The translations under genes and the position numbers were made by a program. The notes under the pieces were generated by a model that was given only the letters and a program-made list of their open reading frames with translations, was not told the origin of the DNA and ran no database searches. From assembly GCA_022113835.1 (NCBI GenBank), contig JAILWY010000009.1, positions 12,934,001 through 12,998,000 on the forward strand: a DNA stretch of 64,000 bases. Reading direction: 5' to 3'. This DNA comes from Atopsyche davidsoni. Lineage: Eukaryota; Arthropoda; Insecta; Trichoptera; Hydrobiosidae. Below, one piece after another: positions 37,425 through 51,095 of the stretch (positions are counted from its first letter, which is position 1; every line of letters starts with the position of its first letter).

Positions 37425-39222
37425 AATATTAGATGTACTCCATATTAGAGTATTTATGTATTGTACTAATTAACAGAATATGTTTAAAAATACATTAGAA
37501 TGACAAAACTAAATAATTTATATATGTATTACATATATACGCAAAGCTAAAAAAATATAGTAGTTTTATATCGTTCGTCAGCAAAATGCTCAAGGATCTT
37601 CAAAATAAACCTAATTTAAGGTTTCGAAGCCTTGTTTAACTATGCAGCAGTACTAACCGAGTTTCAGAATTGAGTGATATTAAATATGTACAATACACAC
37701 CAAGTTTACAAAAGAATCGATCAATCTCAAACATTTAGTCTCAGCTTAGTAATAGGATATCACATTAATTAATTAATTTCTCTGGGTTTACGAGTACTTA
37801 AAAACCAAATTAATTAAAAAAGCAACACAGTTTCAATTAATCCAGTTCACATTTTTAATCAAGCCATCCGTAATACTTAGCCGCTTCCCGCCCACAGTTT
37901 TGAGTCGGTCCTGGGCTGCGGATTATTCAAATAATTAATATTCAGCCGCCCATCCGTCAGGAGCCGCTTCAGCGAGCCTCCGTCCCGCGATCAATCAATG
38001 CTGCGAGTCCCGACCGAGGATACCTCGGCTAATCGTCCAAGGCTCCAAGTTATTAATGGTGAGGTCGGTGAGTGGGCGCAAGTTTTTAAGTAGTTTTGGA
38101 ACTTCTGAAGTTCACTGCAACTATTTTGGGCTAGCTCGGTGTCTAGACATTTAGTTTAGCTGACTTCCTCTTAACTAATGATAAAGTATTGTTTGTCTCA
38201 AAGGACTACTGACTTTTGATTTCTTTCGTTTTCTTACTCTAAATATATAAAACTAGAAATGTAGCCCGTCATAAAATGACGTATTCGATGAACGATGCAA
38301 TAGTGTTTGAACATATGTTTGGCTGACAATTTGATTTCATTTTGTACACATATATTTTGAATAACCGGATATTAATTTCGAAAGCTAAGCCATTCTAGGA
38401 AATATCACATTTCGTGTCACAAACAACAAATCACTTTCACTGCACTGTTATTTATTAGATGCAGTCTTTATCACGTTAAATTGTGCTATTCTTTTTTAAT
38501 TACGTTTGCTGTGCTTAGACGGTGTTATTTTTTTAGGAGGCATTTTAAGTTATTAATAATGTGATTAATAATTTCTAACTTGTGTCAAGCTGACATGAAC
38601 TGGAAATTTCTAAGAAGCATCATATTTTGTTTTTTTGTAAAAATTCTAAATTTGAAATTCTCGCTGTGAACAACAGAATCATATAATTCGTACATAAAGC
38701 ATATTTGATAGTTTTATTTAATTAGTTTATGAATGAAAATATTATCCTATCGTCTTTAAATTCGGCACATAACTGCGGAAAAACTTACTGAACTTACTTG
38801 CAAAAAATCAGCGTTGTATCTTTTAAGATATTCTAAAGAGAACCAAAAAATGCAACATACACACACACAATGGCTATTATTATAGTAGATTATTATAAAG
38901 TGGAGAATCCACAAACTGTGTAAGATAAGACACAGACTTGTTTTTTCATGTTACTGGTATTATTTCTAATAATTCCACTCATTAGGCAATCGAGCTACTT
39001 GATTTCATTTTCAAATCATAATAAAAGATACTAGAACGAAACTTTCATCAATATTGACAGTTTTTTTTTACTGAGACAAGATCAAATATATCGGTCAAAG
39101 GCACTTATAAACGCAATCGTTCTGCAATAGTAGAGCTGTATTATATTTGAAAAGACTTGTGATTGATCAATACCGACATAAATCGAGACAAATCGTCCAT
39201 CACCAGGCCGCTGTGGAATTAG
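37425..39222 (+). repeat. 1.8-kb tandem duplication, unit 2
   Basis: This is the second, direct-oriented copy of 35618-37419. Five bases (TTAGG, 37420-37424) separate the units. It ends at GGAATTAG, after which the sequence is single-copy (ACAATGCCGCTC). The 4-bp deletion shortens an AGAAGA stretch near 39133. The near-identity means either a recent event or two haplotypes joined in assembly. Confidence 0.95.
38252..38872 (+). repeat. 620-bp dispersed repeat, copy C
   Basis: This is the copy carried by tandem unit 2, offset 1807 bases from copy B and almost identical to it. It is a secondary copy from the segmental duplication, not an independent insertion. Confidence 0.75.
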
Positions 39223-42200
39223 ACAATGCCGCTCTGTAGCGACTCTAGTCAGTCCGCTCGCCATTGATGTTAACAAATTGACGCAACACCGCCGCCTCGC
39301 CAAAGCGGGACGCTCTGTGTGAAACTGAATTTACAATGCAGATGAAAGAGATGCACTGCTACGTGTTAATACCCCGGGCGTGGGTAATCTGGTCGGAAGA
39401 GCGATAACGTTGTTCCACTCGCCGCGCCGGTTTGAATTCGGGACAATTTGTATGGTGGCTTAGTGCCTATTTGTATGTGCCTGTACTAAAATGCCTCGAT
39501 TTGGTACTGAAATTATACTATGAAGGTTTCGAGATATCCAATATCTCGATACCTCTTCAATTTAATCTTCACCTTAGCTTAGCATATAAATAGGTATCTC
39601 CCATTCTTCTGTCATTTCGAGGACTCTTTAAGATGTGCATTCAAGCGATGATGTGTTCATTCAAACACTGATTCTCAAGGTTAAGAGAAAAACTAAATCA
39701 AATCACTTCCGTAGTTGTAATCAAGAGATCAAACTATTCATTAACATTTTCAATTATCTTACATATCTATGGATTCAATACAAAAAATCTCTGATTTCCA
39801 TTTAAAAGGTGGATATCGAATTGTAGTTGTGAAGCATCAATGGAATAGACTTTCGATAAAATTATCTGAGCTTGAATGTCACCCATTCGTTGGTTAGCAA
39901 AAAATAAAACAAAACTAAGCTTATTACCGTCTCCCGTATTGGATAAAATACCCTTGTCGGGCGCCTTCGTGATGGTAGACAAATTCCAATATGTCGGCTC
40001 GGGGTAGATGGCTTTGGTGGGTGTGAAATTGAAATTGGCCTTGAATGATCAGTGTATCTATGAAAAACGAAGACAACAAACCCGCCAGTATTATTTTTAC
40101 CAACCCACCTACTATATCAGTACAACAAATTGTCTCAATATTTGAACTGTGATTAAAAAAAACATTTATCTACCGTAAAATAATTTTAAAAATCTAGTAA
40201 TGCTTATTTTTATTTATTTTTCCTTTTTAAAGCTAGGTTTATGAGTAATTAAATAAATATTTTTAAAAAATAATTTTACTTATGAATTCATTTGTATAAT
40301 AATTAAACAAGAATATTTTTTAAGTCATAAATATTTTATTTTTTGAAGGGTTAGATTTTTTTTATAAATAAATACATGCTCTTGTTGGGGGCAAAAATAT
40401 ACAAGAAAGCGTATTTGCAAACGTATATTCACCACGAGTGCGTATTTAATATTCAACAAATAATATTTATTTAAGAAACCATCCCCTTTGGAGAAGGGTT
40501 GAGATTAGATAAGGGGAGATCCGAAGCGGAAAATCATACAAGGATTACCTAAAAATAGAAACCATGTTGTTATGCTGTCTCCTGCCTTATTTATGGCAGG
40601 AAGAGGAAATGTTTCCAAAGTTGCAAAACGTGACTGTATATGATATCCCAATAAAAATAAAATAAAACGTTTTGTTTCTCTATTAAAATATAAATAATTT
40701 TATTTCAGAAACATCTTTGAATTTTTTAAAAATAAAATTACAACTAGAACTTAATCATCGAGTTACAAAAATCGCTCTTAATCTATATATTAATAAAGCT
40801 TAGAAAAATTATTTATTAAAATTAAAAATTTTAAAACAATTCGTTTTTAAAATATCCCTAAGAAAATAAGCTGATGTTTTCAAACCGTCGATCGATTTAA
40901 TTTATATAATATCGTGTCAATGTGCAAATAAAATATAATCTATAGGTTTCACATATTTCTAACACATAACAACATTTTAGTAACTCATTTATGTAAGTAC
41001 AGCAATCGTTCTACTTAAGTACATATTAAGCAATACATAAATAAAATATTCAATTAAACTCTAAATTTCGCATAATAATTATTTATATCGCAAAATCTAG
41101 AGCCTCTTTAATGTTTCTCCATATAAACAACACCGGAACTTCCGCGAAGCTAACAGGCCTGCAGTGGCGGAATGAAATCAATTAAAATTCATTAAAAAGC
41201 ACTAGCAAAGCTCAAACAAAGGGGTTTGAATACTTTTAGCCCTAATTCGAGGACTCGCAGCTGAGTGCTAAATGCAATTTCATATGGGGATCTTTCGTAG
41301 AACATTTAATAAGGGTAAATGAGAAGCGGCCTAATTAATTCATAGAGGGCCTTGAACTTTTCGGCTTCATTCGTGAACAAACTCAGCATAATGTTTTCAA
41401 GTTATTTGTTTTCAAACATTGAATTATTTGAAACAATGCACGCTCAATATTTTACGTCTTTCTTTCATCTGAAAACTTTACGGGGATGAAATGAACGTTT
41501 AGTTGCAAAACATGCTCTTGGTTTTTTTTATTTAAAAAAACATACAAACAAAAAAACCTTCTCGTGAAGAATTTTTATCTTTAAAAGCATGTAAACTTTA
41601 GCCAAAAATATTAAGAAAGATCTCTGCAACTGCAAGATATCAGACAAATTGACTAAATGGAGAAACCAAAAAACTCATTTTATAGACTTTATTAAAAATA
41701 TAGCTCTGGAGTAAACATCTGTCAGATTTGAAAAATTATTTACGATTAAATAAGTAAAAGGTACCACACAAAAATATGCAAATTTTGAATCCATACAAAA
41801 TAAAATGAACTCGACAAGGGAAACTTCATAAAGGCAACTTATAATTCACAAGAAACATTCCCATCTGAAGGCAACAAATGCCACAAATTGGTGAGAGAGG
41901 ACGCGGGCGGGGAGAGAGAGGAGAGGCGTCCTCAAATATTATGTTAATCTGATTATAAAGGGTCCCATTTATTGCGAAGTGTCTGGGTAAAGTTGTGTGT
42001 AATTTATCCGTCCAAATCACCATGCCCGCCGCCCCGGGCGGATTAGCCGCCATTACGGGCACATTTCCACGCTCGGGGCAAATGCGAATTTAATGTGGCA
42101 ACCCTGCTTTATGTACGGCTGCGGCGTATGACCTATTGTGGTTTATTGGCGATTTAAAATACTGTTATTTATTGAGCGTTGTTTTGAGTTCGACTTAATT

Positions 42201-42972
42201 TCGTATGTGCGTCCTTATTTACTGGGTATTATATAAATGTGCTTTATCCGTTATGCACGCTAGCCCTAAAAACGATCCGCTTTCAAAGGTCCAGTTGAAT
42301 TTTTTTTTTGTATTATATAAATGTATTAGTTAAATTCAATTATCACCTTTTGGTTTGACAAAAGATATATGCAAAACTTAGTATAATTAATTATTCAATA
42401 AATCTCAACAGAAATTTAGATTGTGCTAAAAATTATATTTAAGATTGACCCTGAAGCAACATATATATATGCTTGAAGTGGTATGTACAATGCGATTTCA
42501 CGAAGTAACCATACTTTATTTTTAAAAAATATAAACAAAAGCGAATTAAAATTTTCACCGTTGTTTTTAAAATATATCTGTAAATATTATAAATTTTTTC
42601 GTTTATTAAAAAATAATATGACAAAAAATTGTGTTATTTTTTGTATAGTCAAAACCCGATTACGTTGCCTCTGAGCTTGATAATTTTTCATCCGATACGA
42701 AATTTATAAAAAACATACCTTACACTAGACAAGAAAAATTTAATAACTGTAAAATGCTCGAATATAATATGAAAAGTGTGTCAATCGTCCCCCGCCCCGG
42801 GCTCCCCCCCGGCCCGGCAACTAATAATTCCGGCCGCCATTCCCATCCATTAGTCGGCTGTCATCTTCAAGGGATTGTTTTTTCGCCCGGCGCAGTTTTC
42901 TCCGCGAGCGTTTTTAACCCCTCCCCTCCGGCAAGACCCGGCTAGCTCCAATTTCGGTCATTCATCTGTTGT

Positions 42973-42980
42973 TGACGTCA
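42973..42980. promoter_or_regulatory. CRE palindrome TGACGTCA
   Basis: A perfect CREB/ATF-type octamer lies at the right end of a marked GC-rich island (42780-42960) in intron 1. The combination is suggestive of an intronic regulatory element, but only the motif and base composition support it. Confidence 0.3.
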
Positions 42981-45900
42981 TCTTTGGTTGTACTCCGAGC
43001 AGGGTTGAACTCTAATTGCTAATTAATGTATAATATTTTTTTTTTTTTAAATACCAGACTTGATTTAATCTAGTATTTAACTTAAAATTTTGAATCAGAA
43101 TTCATCAGTACTACATTATACATAGAACAAAGACTAAAATATTTCATATAAAAATAGCATGAACCCTACGTTTTCAAAATATTTTATAAAAATACTCCAT
43201 CACTTATATTCAACGAAAATAACATTTTTGGTTGAATATTTAGATTTATAAGAGTATGGCTACGTACCAATCTCAATACTAGGTCATGTTTTATAATGCT
43301 TTGCTTACGACAAACACGGATTCGCAGTTTTATTGGAGTGCTCAGAACGGGGAACGCTCGCGTGATTTATGGCACTTTCTAGAAAGATTCACTCGATGTA
43401 CAAGGCACAGCCCTGTCATGGGCGACGTCGGCTACATTGCCTTTTGACATAGACCGAGTTTATCTTCTCTTTTGTTTCGCCAGATCACGATCTTTCCTTT
43501 ATTGTAAATGATACAGATAATATCTGAGAGCTACAAGGCTTGATGGAAGTTGGATTAATCTATCTTTCGGGAAGAGAAAAACGAAGGATTTACGTCTCTA
43601 AGGCGTGAGAGTGTTAGGTACTTGGGGCGATTTTTCAAGTAGGTTAAACGTAATTGAGGAAATTGTCTATGAGTTATCCTTAAATGGAGAATGTTTTAAC
43701 AGATTTGAATTACTATTTAACTTCTTACTTATTTTGTGATTCTTTTGCATTATAATATATATTACGGATATTAAACTACAAATTTTATTTCAAACATAAA
43801 ATTCAATGACTGGCAGTGGTACAGTCTAGTATGAAAATTAATCGGTACTACACGATTACCTCCCACAGGAAACAACCACTCCATTGCAACTCTGCTTAAC
43901 AAGATTTCTCAAACAACCGGCTTTATCCAGAGCTCGACTAAAGGAACATTCTGTGTTTACGATTTCTCTCAAAGCAAGCAAGTCTTTACAATCAGGTTAG
44001 ATAAATTAAGCATATTAGTTGTTAACGCTTACAGTTTCTGGGTTGCTTTACAACAAATATATATCTGAATTGCTCAGTGTGATATATTCTTTGTATATGT
44101 ATAAAGCAGAAACAACTGGAAAATGAAAACTTTGAGGCATAGGACTTCTGCTTTAATACAGCCTTATAATCGAATTATTTTAATGCTAATTGTATTAATT
44201 TGAAGATGTTTATGTGTTAACACACTTAAAAACATTATTTTGACATGACTTTTTAAAATTCTTAAATTTAAAAATAAGAAATATATGCATTTTCTTGATA
44301 AATTGATTTTTAAATGGCTAAAATGATATCTGATTCTTAAAACATTAAAGGAGAAAACAAAAAAACTCAAAATGCTTAGATCCAAATGCAACCTTTTCTT
44401 CCCTTTTTCAATACATTTTTTTAATACAATGATATGTATAACCATGACATCTGCGACAATGTGCGTATTTTTAATAATCATCACATACTTTCTAGGCTAA
44501 TATTAATGATAAAAAAAATTAAAAATATAGCACAGAATACAGAAGATCTATTTTTCTCATGACATTTAACATAAACATTTCCAATCAATATTATTTCAGC
44601 CTGCTGTTCAACATAAAATAGACAAGAGAGAGAAAAGTCTTCGGGAAAATAGTCCGAACCAAACTCAATTGTTAGAACTTGTTTCGGGACAAGTTTTTGC
44701 GCCTTATCCTTTTTATATCGATGCCATAAATTCCGGGGTTTTTTTGTTCGGGATCGGAGTTTTGGGGTTTGTAATCTGGGCTATAAGAAAATAAATGTTT
44801 TCCATTGAAATTACGTATGTGGTCGGTAAACCAAATTGCCACGCTTTAAGAAATGATTTAGGGACAGAAATTTAAGAATAGACTCGTTTTTTCTTTGAGT
44901 ACTTTTATTTAGATATTTAATTGTACGAATGGAGATTATACTATGCTTTTGTTTTGTAGTACAAATTGAATTGATTCTGTAGGGTAGTGGTAAAAATATT
45001 TAATTAAAAAAAACCTTTTTAATGAAAAGTTTGTGTCTTGCTACTTGACCGTGAGTAAGGAAGACAGACACAATTTGAATAGATCAAAAGTAATTGGGGC
45101 CAATACTTAGCGTCTTGACCTTTTATCTTTTTATGTACAAAAAAATGATGTCTAAGAAATAATTTAAATTGGATTGAGATAACTTACGGCTTTAATCAAA
45201 TAATAATTCAGGACTCCATGGTCGTCAAGCAAGCGTGCTAACTACGAAGCAGTCTTAACCGAGCTCCCATGTTTGGGCTCTTAGTCTTTCACAAGCCGTC
45301 AACAAAACAGCCAACTACGCTGTTAACCCTCTCTCCCCTATGTAGCCAATAAAAGGCTTAATCATCGACAACGCAGAGAAAACATGATAAAGTTAGTGGA
45401 GTATACGGCCAACATATCATTTGTTAGAGAAATCATATTGGGTCAGGGGCGGGCGAGGGGAGGAACTCCCCGGGCAACGCACAAAAAACTTTTATTTAGA
45501 AAACTAAAAAATAATATTCGCAGACTTTTTATATGGGCATTATAATATTTTTTTCGTATTTTGTTGTGCGCTCTTTTGGGAATTGGATTTTTCAAAACGT
45601 CTACGGGAGAATATTATCATTTATCAGTCTGGGAATACCGCGGAGGAAAAGGAAAACGTGGAACTGTCAAAAAAGTGTCCATCATTTTGGAAAAACCGTT
45701 ATTTTATATATTTTTTGTAATTATTTTTTAACAGGAAAATAAAGTTTGTGAAACGGTTTTTGATTAAATAAATACACGCATGTAAAAAACTGACATGCTT
45801 TATAATAAATTCGGCTAAATAAAAAGCAAGATCACTCGTCATATCGTTAAGCTTAAAAGTAAAAGGTAGTTGATAGAAATATTATGCATCTGGTATAATA

Positions 45901-48900
45901 TTTACAAGTATAGTATTTGTAATTATTAGTAACAATAGTGAACTCTAAACGAGTAATAAATATTTATTTTAATTCTTTATTAAGAATCTTACATAATATT
46001 ATATTAAAGTAGGTTTGAAATTCGGCATTTCTAAAGTGATTTGAATAATTGATTATCATTTATGTTTTTTTTTTGTCTTGAGAAAAATGTATTTCTTCGA
46101 AGTCTACAGTCCATTTTTTTTTTTAATAAATTGTATAGAAGAAAATTTTAATAACATAATATTATTGTTCAATTTTACGGCGTGGGTTCATCGGCCGTGA
46201 TATTAAGAAATCACGATGTTATTTTTGTTTTTGAGATTATTTCTTTGAAAGTTATGCATAACTTAATTTATAAAAACACAAAGCTTATTTCTCAAATTTA
46301 TGTGAATAGGCTCTTCCCTGAGGATAAAAATTTTTTCACCAACCCTATTTCTTCAAAGTTTCTTGAAACAATACATAAGAAAATAAATATTATGTAGACA
46401 CTTCCACAATCGATTTTATATATAGTATAGTAAAGGCAATAAAGCCAAATGGAAGATTTCCAGAACTACTTGAAAGAACACGGGTTGGATATCACGGGGG
46501 TGAGTTTGGAGGACTGGGGGAAGAAACAATGACGTTAATACGACGTGTCGTTATATCAGAAACGACAAACGCAGGCTCCACAATAATCAACCCCACGTAA
46601 TGAGGTATTTATCAGCTGGGATTATCACTCACTGGGCTATTGTTGACTCATTAGGAGGGAATAATGCTCGCTTATCATTTTTTTAGATTCAATAAAAGAC
46701 CGCCTATAGAAACGTTCTGAAGAAAAATATAAAAGTTGTGTTTATGCGCAGAAATTTTTTTTCGGAAAAATTAATCACAAACAATTCACTTAATTTGTTA
46801 TCGTTTATTCAATAATTCAATTAAAACTTAAGCAGTTAATGTAAAATGTGAAAAATTAAGTCTTTCAGTAAAAATAAAAACCGTTAGTTACAATTTCAAT
46901 CGTACTGATATAAAAATATTGTATGTTTGGTAAATGGTTTTAGTAGATGCAAGTGCTTTCTATATCTCTTGTTGTTGCGAATGTATATTTCGATAGCTAT
47001 TTGATCAACCAGTGATAATATGTTGGAAAGGTATCGGCTCAACCTGCACTTTAAAAAAATATTATTAAATTATCAATTCAGAACCACAAAACTAAAGACA
47101 ACAATAACATTAGCATTGTAAGAAAAGTGGAATCGAAATACACATTTGCGATAGATGCCTCCATATGCAGCATTTTTTTAAACAAACATTGTAATTGATT
47201 AGCTGCATTTAAATTAAATAAAAGAGGCAATACATTTAACCACGGTGGCAACACGGCGTCCTCAGTGTCCTTTTTTAATATTTAATCGTGCAATCATAAC
47301 GGCCAGGCACTAAACCTACGCTGCGCCGGAGCTACAGAGAATGAGGCTCGAGCCCTTACTTCGTACACATGCTTACGCAAATCTACGATATTTCAAATTT
47401 TACGACGCCCCAAAACCAGCATAAAAAAAACAGAAGGCCGCTTCCCAAAAAGAAAACTCCATGCGAATATTAAAGGAATGGCCTGCTATGTTTAACTATT
47501 CGCAAATGCGCCCACCCCGGGTGATATTTCTCCGGCTACTGCTCCGGGTGTTTTATCACCACCCCCAGTGGCGATCGAGCCCGAGCCAGGCTTCTTCTAT
47601 TTCGTTCCTTTGTCCGCAGCTTCCTTGCATGCGCTCCGTGCATTTTCTACGTAACATCTCAGTAAACAGAAAACCCTCCATAACTCAGGACCTGTGACGT
47701 GGTTATGCACTGTGGATTCACGGGCTGGTGGCTGATATTTTAGTCGATACTTTATTCAAAATGATCGATACGCTGCTATTCATATACTTACAAGAACTTA
47801 ACAAGCTTTACTTATTTACATATTTATGACATTTAAATTAAAAATAAACATTATGTAAATATATTTCCACATATAAGATCTAAGTTTCTGAGAGTTATTA
47901 CCAAATACAAAAAAATATGTATAACCTGCAAAATTTCAATACCTTGATTGAACTCGTGCAATTTTCAATATTTTATTAATATTTTTTTTTTGAATGCACA
48001 TAAAAAACAAACCATCACACATCACCTGCTATTATTTATAACCAATTTCCAAGTATCATCTCAACTGATTTTGATGGTTTATAAATTAGCCCTGAGTACA
48101 GAGAGTCACTTTCAGAAGGCATAAGGAACAATGCAGCGATATTTTCTGGAATTTTCCATTCCACAAGAGGCGCCGGCCGTGTGTACTCATCTGTATTGGA
48201 ACGCTACAGTTAACAAATATCACAGCTCGACTACAAACGAATGTTGACTTTGTTTCGATATTCATGCGGGTGTTCCCAAAATAAGACGTACCGCCCCTGG
48301 CAGCGCCGCTAAAAGCATTCGAATATCGAGAGCCTAACAATGGCGGATGTTTGAGACGAAGATCCTCCACATTTTTGTGAAATATTTAAATCGTTTTGAA
48401 ATGGAATTTCGTGTGCATAATTCTTCTTTTGTATTTCATGTAAATTTTACTTTGATTTTAAAATATAAAGCAAATATTTGTATGTAAAAAAAACAGTAGC
48501 ACCTCTATTTATATTCTTTGAAATTTATCAATTTATTAATGGCGGATGCTTTATATTCAAAAATATATTTTTAATTGAAAAATACTTATTCAGGAACACA
48601 ACGTGTTTTTTTTTTCATGTATTTTTCATTATCGAAAACATTGAATAAATTTCATTTATTGATTTAGGACGGCACGTGGTGCTTTATTGGGGTTTCGTTT
48701 GAATATTATTGCCTAGTCTTTAAACAAGTTTCATATAAGAATTTCTTACTTTTTATACTTATAATTTACATAAAAATTTTGAACTTTTTTCTTAACATTC
48801 AAAACATACGTAAAGCATAAAAATCGAAGTTTTTTTAGAACAGCGGATACTCTGCATATTTGCTTCATAGCGCCAAAAGTTCAACCCCCGTTTTAAAATG

Positions 48901-50024
48901 CACCAACAAACAAGCCGGCCCTCGCGGAAGTGACCATAACTTATTTCATATTTTGAACACCTGTCATGGCGCTTCGCTCAAAAAACACTTTGAAACTTTC
49001 AACGTCAAACGCACGCCACGTACTCGCGAGGCTCCGAGCTAAAGTTGACCGCCAGTGCGACTGGCAACCACCCAAAAAATTATGCACTTTCAACGCCATT
49101 TTTGAAGAAACATTTTTACGGAAACATAAATCTCATCGCCGATATTTCATTGTTTTCAGAAATTCCCTTCTAAAGACACAATTTTGCTAGCTTCATTTAT
49201 AAATTGCTAAATGCATCTCCTTATGCCCGAATCCATTATGATTAACAAAAAATAATTTTTAGCTGTTGAATAATTTACAAAATTAAGCAAGAAGTACATA
49301 TTTTGTGTAAACCCACTAATTTGTTTGTTTGTTTAATTATTGTATCGTTGCTTACGATGAACAGTGTATGTTTTATCAAAATAATTATGCAGTTGTTATT
49401 AATACGTTTTAACGAGAAAAAAAAAAAAATTACTGTAACAAATAAACTCATGGCGCTTCTTAATCTATTATAATTATTTACTTAATGATTATCGTTAAAT
49501 ACAACAAAAGCTAAACGCTTAAAAAGATAATTTCAAAATTCAATTAGATTACAATATAATTGGCTGAACGAATGACAAATCCCAAGAAACAAAAGGGGAC
49601 AACTCGGCGGGGCATAAATTCCAAGGTAACATCCCTCTCCTGTTAAATTAATGATGACAATGGCGTCTAAGAAGGTTCCAATAAAACCCCACCGCCAATA
49701 AAAAAGTATTTAAAACGCTCTCAGCTGATTGTGCGAACCCTTTCATTCGAGCAATTAATTCCGGAAATTGGTCCTGAAGCGGCGCCGGCATGGCGGCGCT
49801 GGTGCACGAATCCCGGACCTGATTACCGAGGCCGGCAGGTGCTGCATCCCCAGCATATTAACTATTTTACCCTATCGGTAAAGTTTCAGCACTTTCATGG
49901 GACGCCATATATTATTTTGAATCATTTTCATTAAGTTTTTAGAACTGAAATAACTTGAAGTGCCTCAATCAATACAGCACATGTCGATAATAAGAGCATA
50001 GAAACTTTAGTATTATATACGTTG

Positions 50025-50049
50025 TATATATATATATATATATATATAT
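50025..50049. repeat. (TA)n microsatellite
   Basis: Twelve or so uninterrupted TA units lie in intron 1, in AT-rich DNA. Confidence 0.95.
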
Positions 50050-50477
50050 TCTAACAACCCTTAGAGCCAACAGTTTCATCCACTATAAAATATTTTAAAT
50101 CTACAATTATTAACAAGTACAGCACTTTTTCTCTGCTTGTTAAATGAGACGTGGTAGTTTTAGAATCACAGGCATGTCGCAATAATAACAATCACATTTT
50201 TCAAAATACAACTGCTGTAAAAAAGGAAAGAACTTCCTCTTGAACCCTTCCACTCACTTGAGTACATTCACACTCAGGGGTGGATGGGTCCGCGGGTCGG
50301 GGCGAGCGGGATGGGTCGGTGGGAATGTTGGCCATTAGGCTTTCGGGACGACCGCTGCACGAAGAACAAGTGGCGGCAGATTAAATTGTACGGACGACGT
50401 AAAACAATGAAACGAGGACAGCTGAAATACGACAATTTGAGTAAGCAACCATTTTTTATAAATATAAAATATGTTTA

Positions 50478-50946
50478 TACGAGGGCTGCTATTTATATAT
50501 CCGGAATAAAATAAAATAACTATCATTGACTATTAAATATAGTTTTTCAAAATATTCGCCGTGATGATCGATGCACTTTTGCGGAAGGCGGTTTCTCCAA
50601 AATGTGATTTTTGAATGCCTCAACGGCTTCTTCTCGGGTTGTAAATCGTTGACCACGTAATTTATTCTTCACGGTTGGAAATAAAAAGAAGTCGTTGGGT
50701 GCCAAATCAGGGCTATATGTCGGATGACCCGTTAATTCCACCGTTTCACCCTCCAAATATCGGGTCGTTTCAACTGAAGTGTGACAGCTTGCATTGTCGT
50801 GATAGACAATGATTCTGTGTTGTGGATTGTTCTTCCTAATTTCTGCAAAGACTTCTGACAAACAAATGGTCGTGTACCACGTCGAATTAACAGATTTACG
50901 ATTTTCTAGTGGTACAGTAGCTACGTGTCTATCTATACCAAAATAC
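50478..50946 (-). pseudogene. Mariner-type transposase relic, C-terminal part
   Basis: The minus strand encodes the C-terminal part of a mariner (Tc1/mariner superfamily) transposase. The motifs VYHDNASCHTS and YSPDLAPNDFFLFP place 34 residues between two catalytic Asp, the DD34D spacing of mariner. NKLRGQRF and a typical C-terminus follow. The first catalytic Asp and the DNA-binding half are missing. A frameshift near 50600 puts the last part (KCIDHHGEYFEKL) in another frame. The 3' end looks like a mariner terminal repeat: the plus strand reads TATACGAGGGCTGC at about 50476-50489, beginning at a TA, the usual target. The 5' side stops abruptly against SINE copy c. It cannot make active transposase. 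Confidence 0.92.
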
Positions 50947-50948
50947 CA

Positions 50949-51095
50949 GTGATTCGTTGGTATAATTGGCAATGCACCGGCCATGTAAGCTTGGGGGTGT
51001 GGGTTCATATCCCACACAAATCACGTTGATATTTTTCTGAGAGTTTCTTTAATCAATTTTCAATATTTGAAAAAATGTACTTAAGCATTATCAAT
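50949..51095 (+). mobile_element. tRNA-derived SINE, copy c (single arm)
   Basis: The 76-nt tRNA-like head (50949-51024) matches the copy b head closely and keeps the A box; the B box has one change (GGTTCATATCC). The body follows to CATTATCAATA, where similarity to copies a and b ends, so the CCTGTATAGGC tail is absent. There is no inverted left arm. It abuts the mariner relic, and no other mariner half is found to its right, so this is not a simple insertion into an intact mariner. Confidence 0.8.
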
